A DNA stretch of 64,000 bases from Methanococcus maripaludis (GTDB taxonomy: Archaea; AGJL01; Methanococci; Methanococcales; Methanococcaceae), in NCBI RefSeq assembly GCF_013760955.1, contig NZ_JACDUL010000002.1, positions 44,719-108,718 on the forward strand, read 5' to 3'. The translations under genes were made by a program, and so were the position numbers. A model generated the notes under the pieces. That model saw only the letters and a list, made by a program, of their open reading frames with translations, did not search any database and was not told the DNA's origin. Shown one piece after another: positions 27,721 through 35,283 of this stretch. Each line of letters opens with the position of its first letter. Positions within the stretch are counted from its first letter, which is position 1.

Positions 27721-28008
27721 ATGGTTACAAGAGTTCTTTTTAAAAAACACGTCCGAGAAGTTTTAGAATTGCTCGGAAAACATGATGAATTATATTTTAG
27801 TGAAATTAGTGAACTTTTGGGCGTTCATCAGGGCAGTTTAAGTAGAGTAATGAAAGAATTAACTGATGAGAAGTTTATTGAAAAAAGAAAAGAAGAAAAA
27901 GACGTTGCTTTACCCAAGGCATATTATGCTTTGACTGAAATCGGTAAGACTGCGTTGGAAATCTATGATATTGTAAATAAAATGGAAAAAATGCAAAAAG
28001 AACTTTAA
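27721..28008 (+). CDS. Winged-helix transcriptional regulator
   Basis: 95 residues forming a complete wHTH: helix 1 KKHVREVLELLGKHDEL, HTH YFSEISELLGVHQGSLSRVMKEL, wing FIEKRKEEKDVALPKAYYALTEIGKTAL, and a C-terminal dimerisation helix. It resembles MarR/PadR-type archaeal repressors. It is transcribed away from the MCM operon, with a 184-bp divergent promoter region between, so it may control both directions. ATG follows AGGTAAGTCC. Confidence 0.8.
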   Translation: MVTRVLFKKHVREVLELLGKHDELYFSEISELLGVHQGSLSRVMKELTDEKFIEKRKEEKDVALPKAYYALTEIGKTALEIYDIVNKMEKMQKEL

Positions 28009-28605
28009 AAAATATATATTTCTATTTTTGTCCAAAAATGTTTTTGGGATTCACAGGTTTTACGACCATTAACACAGGTTAAACCATTATTTTATAACAT
28101 AATCTATTTTGTTATCTTTTTCGGTTATTCGGACATAATAACCGGCTTAAAAAATACCTTATAAGAAGGAAAATTGTTATTTATTTTTGTGTGTCCGGAC
28201 AAAAATACTCTTCGGGATATTATTATAGGGTGTTTTTTTTAGTTTTTAGTTAAAAATAGTATTTTATTTATATATTAATTATTTTTATTTGGGATTAAGT
28301 GTTATTTTATGGGCTGTTTTTCTTAAATGGTTTAATTTGCGGATTTATTTTTGTGCAGATTTGTTTTATTTTTGTGGAAAAATGATTTTGGCATAACTTA
28401 GAAAAAAACTAATTATTCTTTTTAAGTTATTTTAAAACCCTGTTTCAAAATTGCAACAAAAATTGCATTTTTGAAACATGTTTCAAAGAATTTTTTGTTA
28501 TTAAAATGAACTATTAAAAACTCATTAAAAAAAATAATTTTACAGGTGTAAAATATCCTGTAAAATAATATTAAAATATTTCTATAATGAAAAATAAAAC
28601 ATGGG
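28009..28605. other. Dyad-rich non-coding region, candidate replication origin
   Basis: 597 bp without a credible gene but dense in symmetrical elements. CGGTTATT/AATAACCG (28122-28144) has 8-bp arms, and GTCCGGAC is a palindrome at 28193-28200. TTTGAAACATGTTTCAAA is an 18-bp palindrome at 28470-28487, with further GTTTCAAA half-sites at 28442 and 28627. A stem with 10-bp arms ATTTTACAGG/CCTGTAAAAT lies at 28537-28566. TTTTTGTCCAAAAA occurs near 28026. It lies between the replication module regulator and the toxin-like gene. Such clustering suits an origin or partition site; the 28537 stem could instead terminate the toxin transcript. Confidence 0.4.
28346..28383 (+). repeat. 38-bp direct repeat, copy 1
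   Basis: Begins TATTTTTGTGCAGATTTG. It is 37/38 identical to 29924-29961 in the same orientation. The pair flanks the jacalin-aerolysin gene at a distance of 1578 bp. Confidence 0.85.
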
Positions 28606-29568
28606 CTACAATTTTTCATTTTTTGAGCATGTTTCAACCTGAGTATAAGTAATTCCATTATATAATCCCGTCATTTTGAACGATTTCGACTCACCATCCT
28701 TTGTAACAATTTTTAAATCTCCCGACATATCAATACCTGGAAGTGAACCCCTCCTAGTGATCGCGACCAGATTTATGGATTCCCCGGGTTCCAGAGTTCC
28801 CTCTGTATCCCAATTAAGCTCTTTAGACTCTTTTTCCGACCTTTCTAATCTAGTTTCAGCACCTACTTTCCACCCATACTTACCGTCTACTTCAACTACT
28901 TCAGGAACACCTGCTTTAACGCTATATTCTCCAAAGAGTTCAACATTAGAGGTGCTGCTCCATGTATGTTCAAACGTTTTATTAATGGAATCTCCAAACT
29001 TCCAAGAAATAGTATGATCTGAAGTGTTATGGCCCAAATATTCGTCTAGGTAGACAGGCATGATACCTGTTGTTTCAAACTTAAGGGTCGGATAGATCAC
29101 ATTTTCCAAAATCATTTCTTTAATTGGTTTTATAAATATGAAGCCGATTCTATCAACATCAGCCCCCGATCCCCCTTCAATTCCTACCAAAATACCGGAA
29201 CCAACATTTACAGGAAATTCAGTTTTACCCTTACATTTTCCAGTATCCACCGTAATTCCGTTTGATGTCTTGAATAGGATTCTACCAGCACGCAGTTTTT
29301 TTGGGTTTCCACAATCCCACAATGACATACTTTCGATTTTTTCACCTGGTTTAAATACATACTCAGTATGCACATTCCCATGCGATTCCCCACACATTTT
29401 TGTCGTGATTCCATCGGTAAATGTCACTTCAAGTGCCTTAATAATTCTATGCTTATCAAGTGAATCTATCCATACTCTTATACTATGTATAACAGAACAG
29501 TCATTGCCAAACTGGCGGAACGGGTGTCCCCCATGGCCTGCATATTGAGTAGGTTCATAAATAGTCAT
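28606..29568 (-). CDS. Jacalin-lectin/aerolysin-type pore-forming protein
   Basis: ATG at 29568 is the likely start (GGGGGT five bases upstream; residues before it are unlike the family), giving 320 residues. Residues 1-145 form a jacalin-related beta-prism: YAGHGGHPFRQF, SIRVWIDSLDKHRIIKALEVTFTDG, YVFKPGEKIESMSLWD, AGRILFKTSNG, VGSGILVGIEGGSGADVDRIGFIFI. After a VIYPTLKF linker come about 160 residues of Ser/Thr-rich strands (DHTISWKFGDSINKTFEHTWSST, AGVPEVVEVDGKYGWKVGAETR, NLVAITRRGSLPGIDMSGDL, MTGLYNGITYTQV). These follow the aerolysin pore module of zebrafish Dln1 and natterins. The family assembles beta-barrel pores after glycan binding. No signal peptide is present. It appears to stand alone, flanked by direct repeats. 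Confidence 0.88.
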   Translation of the reverse strand: MTIYEPTQYAGHGGHPFRQFGNDCSVIHSIRVWIDSLDKHRIIKALEVTFTDGITTKMCGESHGNVHTEYVFKPGEKIESMSLWDCGNPKKLRAGRILFKTSNGITVDTGKCKGKTEFPVNVGSGILVGIEGGSGADVDRIGFIFIKPIKEMILENVIYPTLKFETTGIMPVYLDEYLGHNTSDHTISWKFGDSINKTFEHTWSSTSNVELFGEYSVKAGVPEVVEVDGKYGWKVGAETRLERSEKESKELNWDTEGTLEPGESINLVAITRRGSLPGIDMSGDLKIVTKDGESKSFKMTGLYNGITYTQVETCSKNEKL

Positions 29569-29711
29569 GTTTACCCCCTGATTTATTTTATTATATTTTT
29601 CCCAATCCCTATCTAGTATAGGGCTAAATTTTTGTAATTTGATCCCCAATGACTTGTTGCCCATACTTCCCCAGCATATCCCCTTTTCCTGACAATTCTT
29701 TCAAACCCATT

Positions 29712-29734
29712 TACAAAAATAGTCTATTTTTGTA
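29712..29734. promoter_or_regulatory. Operator-like inverted repeat upstream of toxin-like gene
   Basis: Arms TACAAAAATA and TATTTTTGTA, perfectly complementary, with spacer GTC. The right arm followed by TGCAG resembles the TATTTTTGTGCAG core of the 38-bp direct repeats. It lies about 145 bp upstream of the translation start. Confidence 0.4.
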
Positions 29735-29923
29735 TGCAGTTAATTAACAAAACATACATTAAAGGAAAAATATGATAAATGATTTGTATTTTAAACTATA
29801 TCTATTTTGTTGTATACCTGTCAACGGTTTAATCATAATAACCTCGATTAAAATATTAAATTTTCGGTATGAATTAAACAATTTTAAATTTCTTGAAAAA
29901 AGTGAACTCTTTTAAATTTTTAG

Positions 29924-29961
29924 TATTTTTGTGCAGATTTGTTTTATTTTTGGGGAAAAAT
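29924..29961 (+). repeat. 38-bp direct repeat, copy 2
   Basis: Second copy of the repeat at 28346-28383, with one T-to-G change. It is located between the divergent promoters of the toxin-like and HicB-like genes. Confidence 0.85.
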
Positions 29962-30087
29962 ACTACTAAATTTATCAATATGATTAAATCGAAAGGATTA
30001 AATTATCTGCAAGACTATGTATCTATAATTATTCAAAAATAACTTAAATATTCAAATTAACTTTTTTAGTTCTTTTGGGGGATTATT

Positions 30088-31599
30088 GTGGTCGAAGATA
30101 AAAAAATATGGTTAAAAATCGATGGGGAACATGTTGTAGACCATAATATTGACATAAAAAAATTTGCAAAAATATTAGAAACTTTTCAACAGATTGCATA
30201 TAAATTAAGACCTGGTGAACAAGCGCCTGAATTATATCAATTTTATTTAAATGATATCAAACCAGGTTCCGCTGATGTTTGTGTGACTGTATCTAAAACT
30301 TTTGCGGGAGACTTAAATAAGTCTTACAATGAATTAAATAAATTTTATTCAGGAATAAATGATTCTGAAGATATTGAATCTTTAAAAGACCACGTAGATA
30401 ATAGTATCATTGAAGGAGAGCCTAATAAGCTGGTATCTAATTTAAAAGACCTATGGCCGAAAGATAATGAAATAATGGGAATCGCATTATCCAAAGAACA
30501 GCCTAAAGATATTTCAGAATATATTTTATTCAAACCTGAAGCGAAAAAAAATATTAATGAATTATATAATGAGTATCACAAGCCAGTCAGAAAAAAAATG
30601 CATGGTATTTTGAGCAGGATCGCAACAGATATCGACCAATTTGGATTTTTAACATCTAAAAAAGATTTAATAAAAGGGAAATTTAATTTAAATCCTGAAT
30701 TAAAAGACGCATTACTCGAAAATATGGAAAAACCTGTGGAAATAAATGGGGAGTATGACAAAGCCAACAAAAAATTTGTTAAACTTTACTCCGTTTATCC
30801 ATCCAACCAGATCTTTATGGACTCAATAGGGGAAATTTCATTGCAAGGTCGAACTGAAAAAATATATGATAAAATTAACTCATATTTTGACAGCATTATT
30901 TTTAAAACTGAACAAACTACTCTGGAAAAAGTTTTTGAAGATAAGACAGTGGTTTTTGATAAACTTATGCATGATTTGAAATCGTCATTGGAATTCCAAC
31001 ACAGTTCCGAAGAACGAAAAGAAGCTCTTTCAGATTATTTTGAGGTTTTAGAATTAATTTTAAATAACTATAAGCCAACAATGAATGAACTTTTGAAATC
31101 TGCAAAAGATATATTTAATGACGAAATTGTAAGCATTTTAGCCCCAATCCCTGAAAGAATGATTAAATCTGGAAAAACAAAATACATTGGCAGTTTAACC
31201 ACTTATGATGAACTACTTAAAATGTATGTCAGTAGACTAGAAAGTAAACTTGAAAGTTTGGAAGATGAATTACTAGCATTGTCGAAAAAAATCAATAGGG
31301 CGGATTGTCCCGAATTTGATGTTAAACGTACTGAAACGATATCTGGAGAATTTATGGGCTACAAACTAAAAAAAGAAATGTTATTAAATGTTTTATATAT
31401 CAAAAATGAAGAAATCTGGGAAATTTCATTTAATGATTTAAATTTATTTGGAATTGGTGACACTTACGAATTAGCAAAAGAACATTTTGAATTATCTTTT
31501 GAAACATTAATTGACGGGTACCTAAAATATCCTAATGAAAAATTAAGTAAAGATGGATTGGAATTAAAAAACAGACTAATAACATATTTAGGGGAATAA
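30088..31599 (+). CDS. Large protein with HicB-like C-terminus (putative antitoxin fusion)
   Basis: 503 residues. The N-terminal 400 begin KIWLKIDGEHVVDHNIDIKKFAKILETFQQIAYKLR. They contain mixed alpha/beta and long helical stretches that I cannot assign. The C-terminal 60 residues (ISFNDLNLFGIGDTYELAKEHFELSFETLIDGYLKYP) match the HicB partial-RNase-H-like antitoxin pattern of a strand, then G-T-xxEA-type helix, then the FEL...LIDGY helix. The next gene, 1 bp after the stop, is HicA-like, as expected for a hicBA pair. The N-terminal extension is far larger than in known HicB proteins (80-150 residues). GTG start after GGGGGAT. Confidence 0.6.
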   Translation: MVEDKKIWLKIDGEHVVDHNIDIKKFAKILETFQQIAYKLRPGEQAPELYQFYLNDIKPGSADVCVTVSKTFAGDLNKSYNELNKFYSGINDSEDIESLKDHVDNSIIEGEPNKLVSNLKDLWPKDNEIMGIALSKEQPKDISEYILFKPEAKKNINELYNEYHKPVRKKMHGILSRIATDIDQFGFLTSKKDLIKGKFNLNPELKDALLENMEKPVEINGEYDKANKKFVKLYSVYPSNQIFMDSIGEISLQGRTEKIYDKINSYFDSIIFKTEQTTLEKVFEDKTVVFDKLMHDLKSSLEFQHSSEERKEALSDYFEVLELILNNYKPTMNELLKSAKDIFNDEIVSILAPIPERMIKSGKTKYIGSLTTYDELLKMYVSRLESKLESLEDELLALSKKINRADCPEFDVKRTETISGEFMGYKLKKEMLLNVLYIKNEEIWEISFNDLNLFGIGDTYELAKEHFELSFETLIDGYLKYPNEKLSKDGLELKNRLITYLGE

Positions 31600-31600
31600 T

Positions 31601-31900
31601 ATGGGGAATAGTTACAAAATAAGAAAAGTTAAATCATCAATGAAGAAAAAAGGTTTTGAAGAAGAAAATGGGGGTAATCATCTTAAGTATTATTTTCAAG
31701 ATGAAAATGGTAATAGAACGTCTGTTTTTACCGTTATGAGCCATTCGTGGCTTGAATTAAAGGACCCATATATTAGTAAAATATCCAAAGAACTGAATTT
31801 TGATGATAAAAATCAGTTTGAAAAATATATTGAATGTACTTTTTCAAAAATTGATTATATCAATGTTTTAAAAAAGAAAGGGATATTAACCAAAGAATAA
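31601..31900 (+). CDS. HicA-like toxin (putative mRNA interferase)
   Basis: 99 residues. The N-terminal half has the HicA dsRNA-binding-like fold: KIRKVKSSMKKKGFEEENGGNHLKYYF, where G-x-x-H is the catalytic His region. It is followed by a strand with Thr/Ser (RTSVFTVMSHS) and a C-terminal helical extension (ISKELNFDDKNQFEKYIECTF). In the typical family the motif reads GSHxxYxH. It starts one base after the HicB-like gene, so the pair is translationally coupled. Activity is inferred. Confidence 0.65.
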   Translation: MGNSYKIRKVKSSMKKKGFEEENGGNHLKYYFQDENGNRTSVFTVMSHSWLELKDPYISKISKELNFDDKNQFEKYIECTFSKIDYINVLKKKGILTKE

Positions 31901-31940
31901 TTTTGTACATTTTTAATTTATTTTTGCACAAAAATAAAAT

Positions 31941-32249
31941 TTATTCAACAATATCTAAAATAACCCTTTCACTAAACCCGCCGCGTTCATTTAGCTTTTT
32001 TATTCTTTCTTCTTCAATTTCTTTTAAATCAAATCCGTAAAATTCGCAAATTGCATTTATTACTTCAAAAATATCTGCTAATTCTTCAATTGATGGATTT
32101 TCACTAAATTCTGTCGCTTCTTCAATTAATTTTTCATTTAATTTTATTTTAAATTCTTCTTCGTCTGCAGTATGGATTAAAGAAATTTTACCTTCTTCAA
32201 AAATAATATCCGGAATTTTATCCCGCACAAGTTTTCCATATTCAACCAT
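31941..32249 (-). CDS. MazG-like NTP pyrophosphohydrolase
   Basis: 102 residues. It opens with YGKLVRDKIPDIIFEEG, the hallmark of the RS21-C6/MazG-like phosphoribosyl-ATP-pyrophosphohydrolase family. It carries the metal-binding helix pair EKLIEEATEFSE and IEELADIFEVINAI (E-x-x-E and E-x-x-D). These enzymes hydrolyse (d)NTPs to monophosphates, often as a house-cleaning or stress function. It starts 3 bp after the HNH gene stop, so it is an operon partner. Confidence 0.85.
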   Translation of the reverse strand: MVEYGKLVRDKIPDIIFEEGKISLIHTADEEEFKIKLNEKLIEEATEFSENPSIEELADIFEVINAICEFYGFDLKEIEEERIKKLNERGGFSERVILDIVE

Positions 32250-32251
32250 AT

Positions 32252-33220
32252 CTATCCCCTCGAAGAAATCCAGAATTTTTTAACGTAGTCTTTCTCAATT
32301 GCAAGTTTTAATTCGTCAACTCGCTTACCTGTTTTATTATTTTCTTTTAATTTTTCAAGTAAGAGTTTATTCCTAAGTTCTAATGCATTTATTATATTTT
32401 CATCTGGAATTCGATTCGATTTACGTGAATTTTCAGATTTATCACAGTATACTAAGTTCCATATATCGTCAGAATACATAAAAGACCATGGAATCACGTG
32501 ATCTATTGTACAATCTTCATCATTCAGTTCTTTTCCGGAGTAAAAACAGTATCTCTTACCATCATCAAATTCATAGTCCAAATATTCTTTAAATTTATTT
32601 AAAACATCTCTTTTAATTTTATTTTCGTCAATTGCCCTTACTTTTGAAGAAATTCTTGGAGAATGATTGAAACTTTCAAGCATCTGGGTCCAGCGGTAGT
32701 TTATCAATGGAAGTAAAAAATCAGAATACTTTTTTAAAAGTTTAGCATTTTCTAACGATAAAATTACAGTATTTTCGTTTAATTCGTATAACTGATAAGT
32801 TTCACCGCCCAAATTCATAAATCGCCATGAAACATCCTGTCCAAGAGTTTTAACAATTCTTTTAATCGTTTTATTTCTTTCATTTTCTATTCCAAAACCT
32901 TCAAAAATAATTTTTTCGTAATGTTCTGGAAAATAATCTCCTTTTAGGTTATGATACAAATTAATGAGTTCTTTAGTATATTTCAAAACTTCAGGAATCT
33001 TTTTTAAATTTGAACCCTGGATTAAATCAAAGTAAATCGTCTGGTCCCAATAATATTTTAAAAATAGTTCTGCAATTTTTTCAAAAGGGATAACTAAATC
33101 TGAATCGATATTTTTTAAAGAGGCAGTTTCAACTAGGGCTTTTGCCCAAGCCATCTTATAAGTATTGTCAAAACTGCAATTCATAATAATATTGTTCCAA
33201 TTTTTTATGTAATCTTCCAA
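32252..33220 (-). CDS. HNH endonuclease, probably restriction partner of adjacent methyltransferase
   Basis: 322 residues. The N-terminal 200 are helical without a recognised family. The C-terminal domain shows CTIDHVIPWSFMYSDDIWNLVYCDKSENSRKSNRIP, a clear HNH fold: Asp-His pair, then W-N-L and N-x-x-K-S-N. YCFYSGKEL stands where the usual CxxC zinc knuckle begins, so that site is incomplete. It lies 103 bp downstream of a beta-class DNA methyltransferase on the same strand, which suggests a type II-like R-M pair. Confidence 0.75.
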   Translation of the reverse strand: MEDYIKNWNNIIMNCSFDNTYKMAWAKALVETASLKNIDSDLVIPFEKIAELFLKYYWDQTIYFDLIQGSNLKKIPEVLKYTKELINLYHNLKGDYFPEHYEKIIFEGFGIENERNKTIKRIVKTLGQDVSWRFMNLGGETYQLYELNENTVILSLENAKLLKKYSDFLLPLINYRWTQMLESFNHSPRISSKVRAIDENKIKRDVLNKFKEYLDYEFDDGKRYCFYSGKELNDEDCTIDHVIPWSFMYSDDIWNLVYCDKSENSRKSNRIPDENIINALELRNKLLLEKLKENNKTGKRVDELKLAIEKDYVKKFWISSRG

Positions 33221-33323
33221 ATGAATCCCCCAATTCCATAGAATAAACCTTTAAAAACAGTATAATTTTATAATATATCGTATTTTCGATTTAAATTACA
33301 AAATAAAAAGGTAAAAATTAAAT

Positions 33324-34301
33324 TTAATTTAATCTATTTTTCGCAATTTCAAAGTAATTTTCATCGATTTCAAACCCGATAAAGTTTCTTTCAAGTTCTT
33401 TACAGGTTACACATTCAACACCTGAACCTACAAATGGAACCAATACTAAACTTTCAGGTTTTGTTGTAGCTTCAATCAACATCTTTGTTAATTTGGGAGG
33501 TTTTTGTGTTGGATGATTATATTTTCTCGTGATATGACTTTCCTGAGAGAAAAATAAAACATCAGTGTGTTCAGAATTTACAAAGTATCTTCTCGAGCTT
33601 TCAAACTGATTCTTTAGTTCTTCGTAGTGCTTTCTAAATAACGGATATTCTTTCTCAAGTATTCCGTCCCCAATATGTTGTAATTTGGCATACGTTTTTT
33701 CTGATGGAAACGACCATTGGCTCCATGAGAAGTGATGCCTTGCCGGAGTTGTACTTTGCATGTATTCATCCATGAACCGAATAAAGTCCCCGTTTGTACT
33801 TAAATTATGTAATTTCATGATTTTTTCTTTTTCTTCCATGAAATATTCGATAATCGGTTTGAAAGTTTCCACATATTCTCGATACATCGGATTATTCAAC
33901 GAATTATTGTTTTTTCTAAATTCATTTGAATAAAAAAGAATTCTTTCAGTAACTGGGGCAAAACACCTGTATCCTTTAATGTTTTTACGAGTTTGGCAGT
34001 CTGTTTTATGCCATACTAAATTATTTTCAAGGAAAAAGAGGTCGTCAAAAATAACTTGCTGGTATGCAATGTTTCTCGCATGGCCGTAAAGTAAAATACT
34101 GCCGTTTAACTTTAAAACTCGTTTAAATTCTTTCGCCATTTTTTCATGCAGGATTTTCCATTCATCAAAATTTAATTTAAAATCAAAATCTCCCTTGATG
34201 TTATAGTATGGCGGATCTGCAATGATTAAATCTACCGAATTATTCGAAAGTTTTTTGACACCTTCAAAAAAGTCCTGATTATAAATTTCATTTAATTCCA
34301 T
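33324..34301 (-). CDS. Beta-class DNA methyltransferase (N4-cytosine/N6-adenine)
   Basis: 325 residues from ATG at 34301, placed after GGTGAG; the frame extends to GTG 34310. Motif IV is ADPPYYN near the N-terminus and motif I (LVPFVGSGVECV) near the C-terminus, the order of the beta class. HPTQKPPKLTKMLI (motif X/I region) and the middle TRD-like section with RHHFSWSQW support this. The sequence DPPY fits either N6-adenine or N4-cytosine transfer. The HNH nuclease downstream suggests restriction; alone it would be an element anti-restriction methylase. Confidence 0.88.
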   Translation of the reverse strand: MELNEIYNQDFFEGVKKLSNNSVDLIIADPPYYNIKGDFDFKLNFDEWKILHEKMAKEFKRVLKLNGSILLYGHARNIAYQQVIFDDLFFLENNLVWHKTDCQTRKNIKGYRCFAPVTERILFYSNEFRKNNNSLNNPMYREYVETFKPIIEYFMEEKEKIMKLHNLSTNGDFIRFMDEYMQSTTPARHHFSWSQWSFPSEKTYAKLQHIGDGILEKEYPLFRKHYEELKNQFESSRRYFVNSEHTDVLFFSQESHITRKYNHPTQKPPKLTKMLIEATTKPESLVLVPFVGSGVECVTCKELERNFIGFEIDENYFEIAKNRLN

Positions 34302-34409
34302 TAGTCTCACCAGTATTGTGCAATTATAGTTTTATTATAATATTATTATAATATAATAATTTTGCGGTGAGGTTAACGTGTAAAACAGTATAAAATTTAG
34401 AAATAATAA

Positions 34410-34637
34410 TTATTCAAGTTCTTTTTTCAAATCTTCGAGCTGTTTTTTCTTCTGGAGTTGTTTAAGTTCCCATTCATCAGCGTTAAAAATAACAATACAA
34501 TTCATTCCATCAATGGTCATGTGACGTTTTTCTATTTCATCTTCTCCAGGATTTAATACGTGGACGTGATCCTTGTCGGAATTGTCCATTATGATCCCGT
34601 GAGAACTTCCTATTCTTGAAAGTAGTTTTTTTGACAT
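34410..34637 (-). CDS. Small unknown protein
   Basis: 75 residues. The N-terminal half is beta-like (LLSRIGSSHGIIMDNSDKDHVHVLNPGEDEIEKRHMTID) and the C-terminus a charged helix (EWELKQLQKKKQLEDLKKELE). No family is recognised. It is transcribed divergently from the 34806 gene and leads toward the methyltransferase. Confidence 0.5.
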   Translation of the reverse strand: MSKKLLSRIGSSHGIIMDNSDKDHVHVLNPGEDEIEKRHMTIDGMNCIVIFNADEWELKQLQKKKQLEDLKKELE

Positions 34638-34805
34638 GTTTTCGCCCTTAATATTTTTCAGTCATAACAAGTGTTTCCAATTAATAGTATTACTACTAAA
34701 TGCTATATATATGTTATTATTTGGTATATACCATGCTAAACATTATATACTAATTACATTATAATAAGGATATACCCAAGTTAAAACCAAATTAAGGGGA
34801 GTTTT
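34638..34805. promoter_or_regulatory. Divergent promoter region with 12-bp palindrome
   Basis: 168 bp between divergent small genes. It holds TGGTATATACCA, a perfect 12-bp palindrome at 34722-34733, TATA-like tgctatatatatg at 34701-34713 and a partial repeat ggatataccc near 34768. A dimeric regulator could bind here. The rightward gene follows AGGGGAGTTTT. Confidence 0.45.
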
Positions 34806-35180
34806 ATGAAAAATTGCGAGATAAATGTTGCGAGAGAAAGACTCAAAGAATTCCATGAAGGGCGAGACGGCGTCCCAGATATAATGAGAAATCGAACTCA
34901 GGGGGAATTAAGAGACTACTCCGGAAAAATAGTAAATATGCTTGATTATGAGATTTTAAAGAGCTATCTTTACAATACGTACTATTCTGTTTTTATCCTT
35001 GAAGAAGCTCCTGAAAAATATTTTTACGGCGGCAAGGTAATAACACATGAACTTTTAGATCATGAAGATGCAGGGCTTCACGTTGATGTTAAAAAAGCAG
35101 GAATGAAAGTTAAATTCACTGAAAAAGCACATAGTGATCCAAATAAAAACAATTACTTTGTTATGGATTATCTTGATTAA
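34806..35180 (+). CDS. Unknown protein
   Basis: 124 residues with balanced composition: EINVARERLKEFHEGRDGVPDIMRNRTQGELRDY, MLDYEILKSYLYNTYYSVFILEEAPEKYFYGG, then a beta-rich C-terminus. A good ribosome-binding site (GGGGAG) precedes ATG. No domain is recognised. It is a lone gene between the methyltransferase module and the phosphoesterase. Confidence 0.6.
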   Translation: MKNCEINVARERLKEFHEGRDGVPDIMRNRTQGELRDYSGKIVNMLDYEILKSYLYNTYYSVFILEEAPEKYFYGGKVITHELLDHEDAGLHVDVKKAGMKVKFTEKAHSDPNKNNYFVMDYLD

Positions 35181-35283
35181 AATTACTCTTTTTTCTTTTT
35201 AAAAATAAAAAAATCAAAATTATAATTTTAAAAATTTTCTGACACGATTTATCTTCTTAACCGTGTCATCAGTAAGGATAAGA

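Larger units (their letters stand above)
29569..30087. other. Divergent promoter region of toxin-like gene and HicB-like gene
   Basis: About 520 bp. An AT box (aaaatataataaaa on the minus strand, about 29583-29600) lies close ahead of the toxin-like gene. A perfect 10-bp inverted repeat TACAAAAATA/TATTTTTGTA with a 3-base spacer is at 29712-29734. The second 38-bp repeat is at 29924-29961. The 503-residue gene to the right begins at GTG 30088 after GGGGGAT. No small gene is supported. Confidence 0.5.

Noticed and set aside
28009..28605. CRISPR array
   Set aside because: Repeated short motifs exist, but there is no regular repeat-spacer unit here or anywhere in the window, and no cas gene.
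28422..28658. A 78-codon leftward frame downstream of the pore-forming gene
   Set aside because: Low-complexity Phe/Ile-rich product, no ribosome-binding site, and it overlaps palindromes and the 3' end of the real gene.
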